NCBI RefSeq assembly: GCF_002843425.1
Contig: NZ_NKXO01000008.1
Location: 1-64,000, forward strand
DNA from: Raineya orbicola
Lineage (GTDB): Bacteria > Bacteroidota > Bacteroidia > Cytophagales > Thermonemataceae
Direction: 5' to 3'
DNA length: 64,000 bases
In this document: positions 8,093 to 16,949 of the stretch, piece by piece
Layout: each line of letters begins with the position of its first letter
Numbering within the stretch: the stretch's first letter is position 1
The notes under the pieces: generated by a model
Told to the model about the DNA's origin: nothing
Database searches by the model: none
The model's input: only the letters and a program-made list of their open reading frames with translations
Made by a program: the position numbers and the translations under genes

Positions 8093-8521
8093 ATGAACCC
8101 AATATTACAGACACTCCAAAGTTTTATCAATCAACCTATTCCTGATTTTGCCCCGCCTGTGCTCAAATGGATAAATGGAACGCTTAAACACATAGAGGAA
8201 GGTTCTGCTGAAATGCACATTTTGGTACGTGAAGATATGTGTAACCCATTAGGGCTTCTTCACGGAGGCGTGCAAGCACTCATTCTGGACGAAGTAATCG
8301 GTATGACGGTAGCGGCAATGGAAAAGCCTTATCCTTCGGTTTCTATCAATTTGTCAGTAGATTTTATCGGCAAAGCCCAAAAAGGCGATACCATTGTGGC
8401 TAAGGCTGTTGCTATTCGTAAGGGAAGACAAATTATTCAGATGAAAGGAGAAATTCTACACCCCAACGGCACACTCATTGCTCAAGCTACTTCCAATATG
8501 CTCAACCTTTTACCAAAATAA
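8093..8521 (+). CDS. PaaI-family hotdog-fold thioesterase
   Basis: 142-residue single hotdog-domain protein. The central helix region MCNPLGLLHGGVQALILDEVIGM (about 51-73) carries the HGG motif and the acidic residue (Asp in LDE) that acts in PaaI/YdiI-type acyl-CoA thioesterases. The end of the protein, ATSNMLNLL, is also family-like. The start is placed downstream of the promoter at 8041-8070. The acyl-CoA substrate cannot be read from the sequence. It is a monocistronic unit in front of the ribosomal pair rpmI-rplT, which has its own promoter. Confidence 0.85.
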   Translation: MNPILQTLQSFINQPIPDFAPPVLKWINGTLKHIEEGSAEMHILVREDMCNPLGLLHGGVQALILDEVIGMTVAAMEKPYPSVSINLSVDFIGKAQKGDTIVAKAVAIRKGRQIIQMKGEILHPNGTLIAQATSNMLNLLPK

Positions 8522-8534
8522 TCTTGCATAGATT

Positions 8535-8566
8535 TTTGGGTAAAATAAAAAATTTTACTAACTTTG
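8535..8566 (+). promoter_or_regulatory. promoter TTTG-N20-TAACTTTG for rpmI-rplT
   Basis: TTTG at 8535-8538 and TAACTTTG at 8559-8566 are 20 bp apart, 38 nt before the rpmI ATG. infC, which often precedes rpmI, is not here. Confidence 0.75.
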
Positions 8567-8604
8567 CCCCCTCAAAATTTCTGTTCAACTAAACTTGTAC
8601 GAAA

Positions 8605-8799
8605 ATGCCCAAAGTAAAGACCAATTCGGGTGCGAAAAAGCGTTTTCGCATCACAGGCACTGGTAAAGTTCGTCGCAAGCACGCTTACAAAAATCACATT
8701 CTTACCAAAAAAGAAACCAAACAGAAGCGTCGTTTGTCGCATTTTACCCTTGTTTCAGATGCCGATATGCCCCGTGTGAAGGCACTTTTGAATCTTTAA
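8605..8799 (+). CDS. rpmI: 50S ribosomal protein L35
   Basis: 64-residue basic protein with the L35 pattern: [24 protein letters not shown] at the start, [16 protein letters not shown] in the middle and the ending PRVKALL. It binds 23S rRNA in the large subunit. It is followed after 96 bp by rplT, the standard pairing. infC is absent upstream, so the unit starts from its own promoter just before the gene. Confidence 0.97.
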   Translation: MPKVKTNSGAKKRFRITGTGKVRRKHAYKNHILTKKETKQKRRLSHFTLVSDADMPRVKALLNL

Positions 8800-8895
8800 T
8801 TCACACAAAATTTTATTTGGTTCTATGGTTTCACCCGATTTTTTGGCTAAAAGTTTGCTTTTGCAACGCCAAAAATCAAAAAACAACAAAAAATT

Positions 8896-9249
8896 ATGCC
8901 ACGTTCAGTTAATGTAGTAGCCTCTCGTGCTAAAAGAAAAAAAATGATGAAGTTTGCCAAAGGTTTTTTTGGCAGACGTAAAAACGTTTGGACAATTGCC
9001 AAAAACGCCGTAGAAAGAGCTTGGCAATATGCCTACCGCGATAGAAAACAACGTAAAAGAGATTTCCGCCGCCTTTGGATAGCTCGTATCAATGCGGGAG
9101 TTCGCCAATACGGACTTTCTTACTCGCGTTTTATGGGTATGTACAACAAGGCAGGTTTAGCAATGAACAGAAAAGTACTTGCTGATTTGGCAATGAACCA
9201 CCCCGAAGCCTTCAAAGCAGTAGTGGATAAAGTAAAACAATCAGCATAG
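8896..9249 (+). CDS. rplT: 50S ribosomal protein L20
   Basis: 117-residue basic protein, a normal length for L20. It has the family start [16 protein letters not shown], the conserved [12 protein letters not shown] block (about 21-32) and the central stretch [22 protein letters not shown]. It is an early assembly protein of the 50S subunit. In other bacteria L20 represses its own operon by binding the mRNA; the 96-bp rpmI-rplT spacer could hold such a site, but I see no clear pseudoknot. A terminator follows the stop. Confidence 0.97.
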   Translation: MPRSVNVVASRAKRKKMMKFAKGFFGRRKNVWTIAKNAVERAWQYAYRDRKQRKRDFRRLWIARINAGVRQYGLSYSRFMGMYNKAGLAMNRKVLADLAMNHPEAFKAVVDKVKQSA

Positions 9250-9257
9250 AAAACATC

Positions 9258-9287
9258 AAGCCTCTGATACAAACAGAGGCTTTGTTT
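9258..9287. terminator. bidirectional terminator between rplT and kup
   Basis: A 9-bp stem, AAGCCTCTG (9258-9266) with CAGAGGCTT (9274-9282), is followed by T-rich sequence on the plus strand. The kup stop codon lies 6 bp beyond on the other strand. Confidence 0.82.
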
Positions 9288-11249
9288 TTACTGCACACGT
9301 GTTAGCGTTATATCACGAATCGGGTTAATTACCAGTGGCACTTTTTCAATGGTTACAAGGCTGGTATCCAAGCCAAACCATTTTTCAGGAGAGGCAGTCC
9401 AGTTCTTTATGGCAATATCGGTATTTAGAATAAATTGCTCCATAAAGGGCAAATCATTATCCGAAGAAAGCACTTCTTCCAAAATAACAAAGCGAAAATC
9501 ACCAATTACATTTCTACCTTTGAGTGAATGATAACGACTGCGAACATCTATTTCGCCATTTCGCACCATATCCTGAATAACTAATCGCAAAAACAAACTC
9601 ACTTTTTGTTCTACACGGAAACCTAAACGAAATTCCACTTTCACTAAATCATTATCGGCAATAATTTTCGCTCTATACTCCATTGTATAAGGCTCGTCGG
9701 TTACTTCAATATGCACAAACCAGTAAATATCGGCACGTTTGGGCTGTTTTTGTAAAATGGAATAAATAATTTTCTGTTCCACTTTGTCATCGCTTCGCAT
9801 CGTACTTAAAAAAACAAGATGCGTAGCATATTTAGGTACGCTGATGTCTTTACTCAATTCTTTGATTTGTTCCAAGTAATCTGTAATTTTTACATATTCG
9901 GTAAGTCTTCGCTTAATTTCAACAGCTTGGCTACGCACCCACATTACAAATAAAATTGCAGAAGCTATCACAAATGTAACGTACCCTCCGTGAGCAAATT
10001 TGATAAGGTTTGTAAAACAAAAAGATAGTTCAATAGAAGCGTAAATCAGCACAAAAATTACTATCCCCCATAAAGGTACCCGCCTCAATTGTAAAAAATA
10101 CAAAAGCAAAATGGTTGTCATCAGCATAGTAGTAGTCACTGCAAGTCCATAGGCGGCTTCCATTGCCGCCGACTCCTTGAAAAACCATACCACCCCTGTA
10201 CAACCCAAATAAAGTATGGTATTGACACTGGGTATGTACAACTGCCCTTTGAACTTGGAAGGATAATTAATTTTTAATTTGGGGAAAAGATTGAGCCGAA
10301 TAGCCTCGCTGACAAGCGTGAATGAACCTGAAATAAGGGCTTGACTGGCAATAATTGCCGCCAAAGTAGCAATAATTACGCCTGTAATCACAAACCATTC
10401 GGGCATTATGCCATAAAAAGGATTGATACCACTTTTGATTTTAGGTAGTGATATAAGCCAAGCTCCTTGTCCAAAATAATTCAGCAAAAGCATTGTCTTC
10501 ACAAAGCCCCAACTCACTCTCACATTCCCTCTACCACAATGCCCCAAATCCGAATATAATGCCTCTGCCCCCGTGGTACAGAGAAAAACAGCTCCAAGTA
10601 ACCAAAAACCATTCGGCATTTGGGTAAGCATTTGATAAGCGTAGTACGGATTGATAGCTTTCAGGATTTCAGGATAACGTACAATCTGAAAAATTCCTAA
10701 AATCCCCAGCATACTGAACCACACCAGCATAATAGGTCCAAAGCTCTTGCCCACAAAGGATGTCCCGAAACGTTGCAAAAAGAAAATAAACGTGATTATC
10801 AGCGTAGCAAGCACCAAGATATGCGTTTGTTTTATATCAGGATTGATTTGCCTCAAACCCTCAATCGCCGAAACTACTGAAATAGGCGGTGTGATAATCC
10901 CATCGGCAAGAAGCATAGAACCGCCAATCATAGCTACCACTACCAACCACTTTGCACGTCTGCGTACTAGTGTATAAAGCGAAAAAATACCCCCTTCACC
11001 TTTATTATCGGCTCGTAAGGTAATTACTACGTATTTGAGTGTGGTTTGCATCGTAAGCGTCCAGAAAACTGCCGAAACTGCACCAAAGATGAAATCCTTG
11101 TTAGCCACTCCTCCGTTTTTTTCAATCGTACTAATTACCGCCGACATCACATAGAGCGGTGAAGTACCAATATCGCCAAAAATAATTCCTAACGTAACTA
11201 ACGCCCCTGCCACCGAAAATTTGTGCAAATCTTTTTGGTCGTGTCCCAT
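9288..11249 (-). CDS. kup: Kup-family potassium uptake transporter
   Basis: Inner-membrane K+/H+ symporter of the KUP/HAK/KT family. The N-terminal segment LVTLGIIFGDIGTSPLYV is diagnostic. It is followed by the DNKGEGGIFSLYTLV block, about twelve hydrophobic helices, and a hydrophilic C-terminal cytoplasmic domain of roughly 200 residues. At 653 aa from the Met at 11249 it matches the family; a Met nine codons upstream (11276) is possible. It is convergent with rplT and divergent from the PAS histidine kinase gene. No regulatory partner is visible. Confidence 0.95.
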   Translation of the reverse strand: MGHDQKDLHKFSVAGALVTLGIIFGDIGTSPLYVMSAVISTIEKNGGVANKDFIFGAVSAVFWTLTMQTTLKYVVITLRADNKGEGGIFSLYTLVRRRAKWLVVVAMIGGSMLLADGIITPPISVVSAIEGLRQINPDIKQTHILVLATLIITFIFFLQRFGTSFVGKSFGPIMLVWFSMLGILGIFQIVRYPEILKAINPYYAYQMLTQMPNGFWLLGAVFLCTTGAEALYSDLGHCGRGNVRVSWGFVKTMLLLNYFGQGAWLISLPKIKSGINPFYGIMPEWFVITGVIIATLAAIIASQALISGSFTLVSEAIRLNLFPKLKINYPSKFKGQLYIPSVNTILYLGCTGVVWFFKESAAMEAAYGLAVTTTMLMTTILLLYFLQLRRVPLWGIVIFVLIYASIELSFCFTNLIKFAHGGYVTFVIASAILFVMWVRSQAVEIKRRLTEYVKITDYLEQIKELSKDISVPKYATHLVFLSTMRSDDKVEQKIIYSILQKQPKRADIYWFVHIEVTDEPYTMEYRAKIIADNDLVKVEFRLGFRVEQKVSLFLRLVIQDMVRNGEIDVRSRYHSLKGRNVIGDFRFVILEEVLSSDNDLPFMEQFILNTDIAIKNWTASPEKWFGLDTSLVTIEKVPLVINPIRDITLTRVQ

Positions 11250-11385
11250 AATTGAATTTTTACGATTGTTTTTCAAAAAATTTGTATTTTAGTGCCAAAT
11301 TAAAGGCTTTTTTGGCATATTTTGAAAAAATATTTCAAAAAACACTAAACGCCTGTTTCATAATACATAAACAAACTTTGCTATT

Positions 11386-13680
11386 ATGCTTTCTGATGCA
11401 GAACAAATGCTTACAATATTGGGCGATACCTGTGCAGGAATAATCATTGATGAAAAAGGATTTCTTTTGCAAGCCAATGCGGTAGCTCAACGAATTTTTC
11501 AACTATCAAGCAAACACTTGAAGCAGTTTAGTTTTCTAAAAAATTGCTTAAATGAGTCTTTGGTAGAAAACCTACCCACAAAAACTTGGACAGGCGACTT
11601 GAGCTACAAAGTTTCTGAAAAGCCTTTTTTTACGCAAATTATTCCCTTTACAGAGTCTAAACAATGGCTTTGGGCAATATATCCGCAAATTTCGGAAACA
11701 GGAAGCTACATCGCTCCTAAACTGCAAAAAGCACTGCAAGAAATCAGCGAAGGTGTTTTATTTGTTGATATTGAAAGTGGCAGTATTTTACAAGCCAATA
11801 ACTCTGCTTTGAAATATTTGCGTTACAACAATTTAGAAGAAATTCGTACCAAAAAATTTACAGAAATTGAAAATGACCTTATCCAACAAAAAAGTTCTAA
11901 TGCTTGGAAGCGTTTCCTGATTGAAATAAAACAGCGTAACCCCGAACCCTACGAGATGATTTCGCTTTTTCAACAAAAAGATGGCTCTACCATCCCTGTA
12001 AAAGCGGAAGTTTTTTATGACGAAAACGATGGAGAGGCTTATGTGTGTGTAGTTTTTCGGGATATTAGCAGTCAGGATAAGTTCGTGGAGGAGCTATTGG
12101 ACAGCCAAAATAAGAAATTCCAGCTACTCATAGAAAATTTAGAAGACTCTGTTCTTTTGCTAGATGAAGCCGCTACCATTTTATATGCCTCGCCTGCGGC
12201 TCATAAAAGTTGGGGCTTTCAGAGTAATGAACTACACGGCGAAAATTTTTTTGATTTAGTTCATCCTTACGATTCTTCACTGGCTCAAAAAATCTTTTTT
12301 GAAGTCATCAATACACGCCGAAAGCTATTTCGCACCACTTTTCGCATTGTGTTCAAAGATGGCTCTGCCCATTGGATGGAAATAAAAGCCAAAAATCTGC
12401 TTCGCGAACCTACTATCAATGCTGTTTTGGTCATTATTCATAATGTAACGCAACAAACCCTTGCCGAAGAGAAAATCATTCAAGCTCTTGAAAATGAAAA
12501 ACGCCTCAATGAAGAACTTGCCAAACGCGAGGAACGCCTGAAAAACACTCTGGAACTGGTACGCCAAAAAGAAAACGAACTCAAAAAAGCTAACCAAGTT
12601 CTGGAAGATGCTCAAACTTTTGCCAAAATGGGGTCTTGGTATATCAATACCAAAACAGGCGAAATTTTTTGGTCAAGACAAACTTTTATTTCCTTCGGAA
12701 TGAACCCCGATACCGACAAAGCCCCTAATGGCAGGCTGGAGCTTAAAACCCTCATACACCCAGATGATAGAACTAAACTCGCCGAACATTTTGATAAAAT
12801 TGTCGCAGGAGAAATTGATAACTACGAGTTAGAACTTCGCCAATATCAGAAAAACCAAGATAGTTACAAATGGTTTCTTACCAAAGCACAGGCTATCAAA
12901 GAAAATGGCGAATTGATAGGAGTTTCGGGCATTACACTGGATATTCACGAAAGAAAAATTGCAGAAGAAAAAATTCGTCAGGCGAATGAGGAGCTAAGCA
13001 AAGCCAATTCGGAGTTGGATAGATTTGTGTATAGTGTTTCTCACGATTTAAGAGCCCCTATCTCTTCACTTTTGGGGCTTATCCAACTTGCCCGTATGAC
13101 CGACAATATGTCCCAAATTCAAGAGTATTTAGGTTTGCAAGAAAAAAGTATCCGCCGATTGGATAACTTTATCAAAGATATTTTAGACTACTCTCGGAAT
13201 GCTCGTTTGGATATTCAACCAGAACTTATTAACTTTCAAGAACTTATTGAAAATTGTTTTGAACAATATAACTATATGGAAAACTCCAAACGTATTTCAA
13301 AACTCATTGAAATCAAGGGAAAAATGCCCTTTTATTCCGATAAAAGCCGTTTGAATATTGTTTTCAATAATCTGCTTTCCAATGCTATCAAATATGCCAA
13401 TATGCGTCAGCAAGAGCCTTTCATTGATGTAAAAGTAGAAGTTACACGCAAACAAGCCAAAGTAATTATACAAGATAACGGCATAGGTATTCATAAAGAC
13501 CACTTAGATAAGGTATTCAATATGTTCTACCGAGCCAATGATATGCTGGCAGGCTCAGGTTTAGGCTTGTACATCGTGAAAGAAGCTATCAACAAATTAG
13601 GCGGTGAAATCTCTTTGGAGTCAGAACTTGGTAAAGGGACAAGGATACATTTTGTTGTTCCGAATTTGGCAAAAAGTTAG
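11386..13680 (+). CDS. cytoplasmic multi-PAS sensor histidine kinase
   Basis: 764 residues without membrane segments. Four PAS-type regions are seen at about 8-100, 112-235, 240-355 and 410-525, with a coiled coil near 360-405. A HisKA domain follows, with the phospho-acceptor in SVSHDLRAP (His553), then HATPase_c with N box NNLLSNAIKYAN, G1 DNGIGI and G2 GSGLGLYIVKEA. All kinase boxes are intact. No response regulator is encoded nearby, so it is an orphan kinase. The signal is unknown; multiple PAS domains suggest a cytoplasmic redox, ligand or energy cue. ruvA follows after 44 bp. Confidence 0.92.
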   Translation: MLSDAEQMLTILGDTCAGIIIDEKGFLLQANAVAQRIFQLSSKHLKQFSFLKNCLNESLVENLPTKTWTGDLSYKVSEKPFFTQIIPFTESKQWLWAIYPQISETGSYIAPKLQKALQEISEGVLFVDIESGSILQANNSALKYLRYNNLEEIRTKKFTEIENDLIQQKSSNAWKRFLIEIKQRNPEPYEMISLFQQKDGSTIPVKAEVFYDENDGEAYVCVVFRDISSQDKFVEELLDSQNKKFQLLIENLEDSVLLLDEAATILYASPAAHKSWGFQSNELHGENFFDLVHPYDSSLAQKIFFEVINTRRKLFRTTFRIVFKDGSAHWMEIKAKNLLREPTINAVLVIIHNVTQQTLAEEKIIQALENEKRLNEELAKREERLKNTLELVRQKENELKKANQVLEDAQTFAKMGSWYINTKTGEIFWSRQTFISFGMNPDTDKAPNGRLELKTLIHPDDRTKLAEHFDKIVAGEIDNYELELRQYQKNQDSYKWFLTKAQAIKENGELIGVSGITLDIHERKIAEEKIRQANEELSKANSELDRFVYSVSHDLRAPISSLLGLIQLARMTDNMSQIQEYLGLQEKSIRRLDNFIKDILDYSRNARLDIQPELINFQELIENCFEQYNYMENSKRISKLIEIKGKMPFYSDKSRLNIVFNNLLSNAIKYANMRQQEPFIDVKVEVTRKQAKVIIQDNGIGIHKDHLDKVFNMFYRANDMLAGSGLGLYIVKEAINKLGGEISLESELGKGTRIHFVVPNLAKS

Positions 13681-13724
13681 CCCTCCGTTGGTTTTTTTAT
13701 CTTGTTAAACCAAACTATAAAGCA

Positions 13725-14321
13725 ATGTTCGCTTACGTACGTGGAATACTCACACACAAAGAGCATACTCACGCCATTGTTGAAACCGCAGGCGTGGGAT
13801 ATTTTATTAGAATTTCTTTACATACTTACAGCCTACTTGGTGAAGTAGAAAAAGAAGCCTTTTTACATACGCATTTGCAGGTGCAAGAAAATGCTCACAA
13901 TCTTTTTGGCTTTGCAGAACTTTCTGAAAAAAAATTATTTTTAGAACTTATCAATATTTCAGGCATTGGTGCCAACACTGCTTTGGTAATGCTCTCTTCG
14001 GCAACTCCTACCGAAATTCAGCAAGCTATTGCCAATGAAGATATTAAAACCCTACAAGCAATTAAGGGTATAGGGGCTAAAACAGCTCAAAGAGTTATTT
14101 TGGAGCTTAAAGACAAAATGAAAAAAGAGTTTTTGGCAGAAAGCGGAAAAACCACCCAACCCGTACCTTTTTACAGGTCTGTAAAGGAAGAAGCTGTTAC
14201 GGCACTTGTCGTTTTAGGGCTTGCTCGCAATATTGCCGAAAAAAACGTCGAAGCAATTCTCAAACTTAAAGACGGGAATGCTACGGTGGAAGAGGTCATC
14301 AAATTAGCTCTAAAAATGTAA
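13725..14321 (+). CDS. ruvA: Holliday junction branch migration protein RuvA
   Basis: 198-residue DNA-binding subunit that tetramerises on four-way junctions and recruits the RuvB motor. The OB-fold start MFAYVRGILTHKEHTHAIVETAGVGYFIRIS is followed by the two helix-hairpin-helix motifs, with LINISGIGANTALVML (about 78-93) and LQAIKGIGAKTAQRVILELKDK (about 109-130). The C-terminal RuvB-binding domain includes EEAVTALVVLGLA. ruvB and ruvC are not in the window, which is common in this phylum. Confidence 0.96.
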   Translation: MFAYVRGILTHKEHTHAIVETAGVGYFIRISLHTYSLLGEVEKEAFLHTHLQVQENAHNLFGFAELSEKKLFLELINISGIGANTALVMLSSATPTEIQQAIANEDIKTLQAIKGIGAKTAQRVILELKDKMKKEFLAESGKTTQPVPFYRSVKEEAVTALVVLGLARNIAEKNVEAILKLKDGNATVEEVIKLALKM

Positions 14322-14332
14322 TCCAAAACAAT

Positions 14333-14364
14333 TTTGAACGCCAAAGATTATTTTGTTACTTTTG
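14333..14364 (+). promoter_or_regulatory. promoter TTTG-N20-TACTTTTG for the MBOAT gene
   Basis: TTTG at 14333-14336 and TACTTTTG at 14357-14364 are 20 bp apart. The TTG start codon lies 19 nt after the box, which supports it as the true start. Confidence 0.72.
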
Positions 14365-14383
14365 TTGAATAAAATTTATATTC

Positions 14384-16216
14384 TTGAATTTACAAGACTT
14401 TTTCAACTTTTTCACCTACAATACTGCCACGCCTTGGGACTTTCTACAAGAAAGCTTTTGGATTGCTTTTGGCTTGCTTTTTCTGCTATTTTCTATCACT
14501 TACCAAAAGATTGCTCTGCGAAATTTTATTTTGCTCATATTTAGTCTTTTCTTTTACTACAAATCTAGTGGTTTTTACTTTTGGCTTCTTGTTTTCAGCA
14601 CTATCACAGATTTTTATTTCGCTATTTGGATTGAAAAAACCCAAAAACGCTTTCTTAAAAAAACTTTTTTATTTTTGAGCGTAATTTGCAATTTGGGGAT
14701 TTTAGCCTATTACAAGTATGCCTACTTGCTGACTAATTTCTTGAACAGGCTTTTGGGAACACATTGGCTTGCCAAAGATTATTTGGCTGAGCTCACAAAC
14801 ACACTTACAGGCTCAAATTTTGATGTTAGCCAGATATTTTTACCCGTAGGAATTTCTTTTTACGTGTTTCAGACTTTGAGCTATACAATAGACGTGTATA
14901 GAGGCAAAATTTCTGCCACACGAAATTTGCAAGATTTTGCACTTTTTGTGAGCTTTTTTCCTCAACTTGTAGCAGGTCCCATAGTACGAGCTACCGAATT
15001 TTTACCCCAAATTCAAAATCCTTATGAGGTAGAAAAGAAAGAGGTTAGTCAGGCTTTATGGCTTATTTTGGCAGGAATGACCAAAAAAATCCTCGCCGAT
15101 TACATCAGTGTAAATTGGGTGAGCCGAACTTTTGAAAACCCCTACACTTATTCAGGCTTTGAACATCTGATAGGCGTATATGGCTTTGCTATACAAATTT
15201 ACTTTGACTTTTCAGGTTATACCGATATTGCAATAGGATTGGCTTTACTTTTGGGTTTTCGTTTGCCATTAAATTTTCTTAAACCCTATCATAGTATCAA
15301 TATCACAGAATTTTGGCGACGTTGGCACATTTCGCTATCTTCTTGGCTTCGTGATTATTTGTATATCTCTTTGGGTGGTAATCGTAGAGCTTCATTTTTT
15401 ACTTATCTTATGCTGTGGGTGGGGATAGCCATTGCACTGCTTCTGGACGGATTAGAGCCAGCCTCACTTTTTTTTGGAGGTTTGAGTGCTATTTTTTGGC
15501 TTTTTTGGATTCGCAAGTTCAAAGATTTTTGGGGATATGCGGGTTTGCATATTTTAGTAATTTGGGCGGGCTTTCTTTACACCCAACAAGCCTTCATTAG
15601 TTTTTTTAGCATTATATTTGTGTTTTTGATGTGGCTTTCTGCTATTTGGAGCAGTAACCGAAGGCTCACGTTAAGTACCGATGCTAATCTGATGCTCACA
15701 ATGCTTTTGGGAGGGCTTTGGCACGGAGCGGATCTGCGGTTTATAGTATGGGGAGCTATGCACGGCTTGGCTTTGGGAGTACATAAATCTTGGATACCTA
15801 TTTCCGAAAAATTTAGCCTGAAAAAAAGTAAACTTTGGAACTTTATTTCGCTAATTCTTACATTTCATTTTGTTTGTTTGACTTGGGTATTTTTTAGAGC
15901 AAATCCTATTGAAGTAGGTAATGGCAAAGTGATTTCTGCCTTTGAGGTGGCTCAGATTATACTATTCAAAATCACCAAGCAATTTGCTTGGGAAAGTATT
16001 TGGGAAATTGTTGTAGCATACCAAAATGTCCTCGGTATGATGTTTTTAGCTTATTTTCTGTACTTTTTGCCCCCAAAATGGAAACTTTTTTTACAAGAAA
16101 AATTCACACAAACTCCCGATTGGGCAAAAGCTACGCTTATTTCTTTGTGGATAATATTTTTTTATTACCAAGTACGCTCTTTGCAAAATCAGCCATTTAT
16201 CTATTTTCAATTCTGA
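14384..16216 (+). CDS. MBOAT-family O-acyltransferase (AlgI/DltB-like)
   Basis: 610-residue polytopic membrane protein. The family blocks are visible: FLPVGISFYVFQTLSYTIDVYRG, FFPQLVAGPIVRA, YFDFSGYTDIAIG, ITEFWRRWHISLSSWLRDYLYISLGGNR, and the active-site segment GGLWHGADLRFIVWGAMHG with the catalytic His. It transfers acyl (often acetyl) groups to exported polysaccharide or teichoic-type acceptors. The first codon is TTG, and no in-frame ATG lies before the family core. An SGNH-type partner protein, commonly next to alginate O-acetylation genes, is not present. A terminator follows the stop. Confidence 0.92.
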   Translation: MNLQDFFNFFTYNTATPWDFLQESFWIAFGLLFLLFSITYQKIALRNFILLIFSLFFYYKSSGFYFWLLVFSTITDFYFAIWIEKTQKRFLKKTFLFLSVICNLGILAYYKYAYLLTNFLNRLLGTHWLAKDYLAELTNTLTGSNFDVSQIFLPVGISFYVFQTLSYTIDVYRGKISATRNLQDFALFVSFFPQLVAGPIVRATEFLPQIQNPYEVEKKEVSQALWLILAGMTKKILADYISVNWVSRTFENPYTYSGFEHLIGVYGFAIQIYFDFSGYTDIAIGLALLLGFRLPLNFLKPYHSINITEFWRRWHISLSSWLRDYLYISLGGNRRASFFTYLMLWVGIAIALLLDGLEPASLFFGGLSAIFWLFWIRKFKDFWGYAGLHILVIWAGFLYTQQAFISFFSIIFVFLMWLSAIWSSNRRLTLSTDANLMLTMLLGGLWHGADLRFIVWGAMHGLALGVHKSWIPISEKFSLKKSKLWNFISLILTFHFVCLTWVFFRANPIEVGNGKVISAFEVAQIILFKITKQFAWESIWEIVVAYQNVLGMMFLAYFLYFLPPKWKLFLQEKFTQTPDWAKATLISLWIIFFYYQVRSLQNQPFIYFQF

Positions 16217-16265
16217 AATTTCGCCGAGAAAATTACAAGTTTCACCGAGAAAATTGATAAAAATC

Positions 16266-16286
16266 AGCAAGTAAGGCTTGCTTTTT
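16266..16286 (+). terminator. intrinsic terminator after the MBOAT gene
   Basis: A short stem, AGCAAG (16266-16271) with CTTGCT (16277-16282), has a 5-nt loop and is followed by T5. The promoter of the next gene overlaps its right arm. Confidence 0.6.
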
Positions 16287-16308
16287 ACAAATAAATCCTT
16301 TACATTTG
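16278..16308 (+). promoter_or_regulatory. promoter TTG-N20-TACATTTG for the small paralog pair
   Basis: TTG at 16278-16280 and TACATTTG at 16301-16308 fit the consensus. The first paralog gene starts 36 nt further on. Confidence 0.62.
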
Positions 16309-16344
16309 AAATGTCTTTTGTTAAATCTCAAAAATGCTACTGCT

Positions 16345-16581
16345 ATGAAAGTGTCTGCATTAAAACTGAAATCTTGGAGCGAAGAAGTAATTTCGCCACT
16401 TGCTTGGCAAAGAATTATTTTGAAGGCTTTGCCTACGCTCAAAGAAATGGGCTTTGAGCTAAATGCCCTGATGAATCCGTCTGAAACGCTTATACTTTCA
16501 GAGAAGGCTTTTGAAGTAATTGATGCAGTTGTAAAAGAATTGTATCAGACTGAAATTTTACCCGAACTTGTAACCGCTTAA
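16345..16581 (+). CDS. small protein of unknown function, paralog 1
   Basis: 78-residue protein starting MKVSALKLKSWSEEV. It is clearly homologous to the next gene: both have a LKxW segment, an AWQRI block near residues 20-24 followed by xxKxL, an NP dipeptide and a KE(L/M)YQ segment near the C-terminus. There is no signal peptide or membrane helix, and the pattern is mostly helical. The frame is open further upstream to 16306, but the promoter box lies at 16301-16308, so the Met at 16345 is the start. I do not recognise the family. The spacing of 4 bp to the second copy indicates one operon. Confidence 0.72.
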   Translation: MKVSALKLKSWSEEVISPLAWQRIILKALPTLKEMGFELNALMNPSETLILSEKAFEVIDAVVKELYQTEILPELVTA

Positions 16582-16585
16582 TACA

Positions 16586-16813
16586 ATGAATGCTCTCAAA
16601 ATTAAAGAATGGTGCGATGCCAACATTACACCTATGGCTTGGCAAAGAATAGTAATGAAAAATTTAGACCTCTTCAAAGCCAAAGGATGGGGACTGGCAG
16701 AAGCCAATAACCCCAATGCAGGAATGATGTTGGATACCGCAATGATAGATGCCATCAAAAACTCTATCAAAGAAATGTATCAAATGGAACTTCCCGAAAG
16801 CGTACTCGCTTAA
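16586..16813 (+). CDS. small protein of unknown function, paralog 2
   Basis: 75-residue protein, tandem homolog of the preceding gene. Shared elements are NALKIKEW, the MAWQRIVMKNLDLFKAKGW block, the NNPN turn and IKEMYQMELPESV at the end. The two copies have diverged by roughly half of their positions but kept length and order, which suggests selection on both, perhaps as a heteromer. A strong terminator follows at 16860. No neighbour gives a functional clue; the gene next to it encodes a DUF1015 protein with its own promoter. Confidence 0.72.
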   Translation: MNALKIKEWCDANITPMAWQRIVMKNLDLFKAKGWGLAEANNPNAGMMLDTAMIDAIKNSIKEMYQMELPESVLA

Positions 16814-16859
16814 TGATACATTCCATAAGCATAATTGAGTTATAATATTTAAGTATCAC

Positions 16860-16892
16860 AGGAAGCGTTTTCAAGAAAATGCTTCCTTTTTT
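16860..16892 (+). terminator. intrinsic terminator after the small paralog pair
   Basis: A 13-bp stem with one G-T pair, AGGAAGCGTTTTC (16860-16872) with GAAAATGCTTCCT (16875-16887), has a 2-nt loop and is followed by T5-6. Confidence 0.85.
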
Positions 16893-16900
16893 GCTTTATA

Positions 16901-16933
16901 TTTGAGGATACATTTTTCTTTTTTGTATTTTTG
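16901..16933 (+). promoter_or_regulatory. promoter TTTG-N21-TATTTTTG for DUF1015
   Basis: TTTG at 16901-16904 and TATTTTTG at 16926-16933 lie directly after the terminator. The ATG at 16950 is 16 nt downstream, so the frame extension to 16902 is not coding. Confidence 0.65.
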
Positions 16934-16949
16934 CCCAAAAACTTACAAA

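Noticed and set aside
11366-11386. Promoter AAACTTTG before the histidine kinase gene
   Set aside because: The leading TA of the box is missing; too weak to list.
16146-16154. Perfect DnaA box TGTGGATAA
   Set aside because: Single copy inside the MBOAT coding sequence; a chance match.
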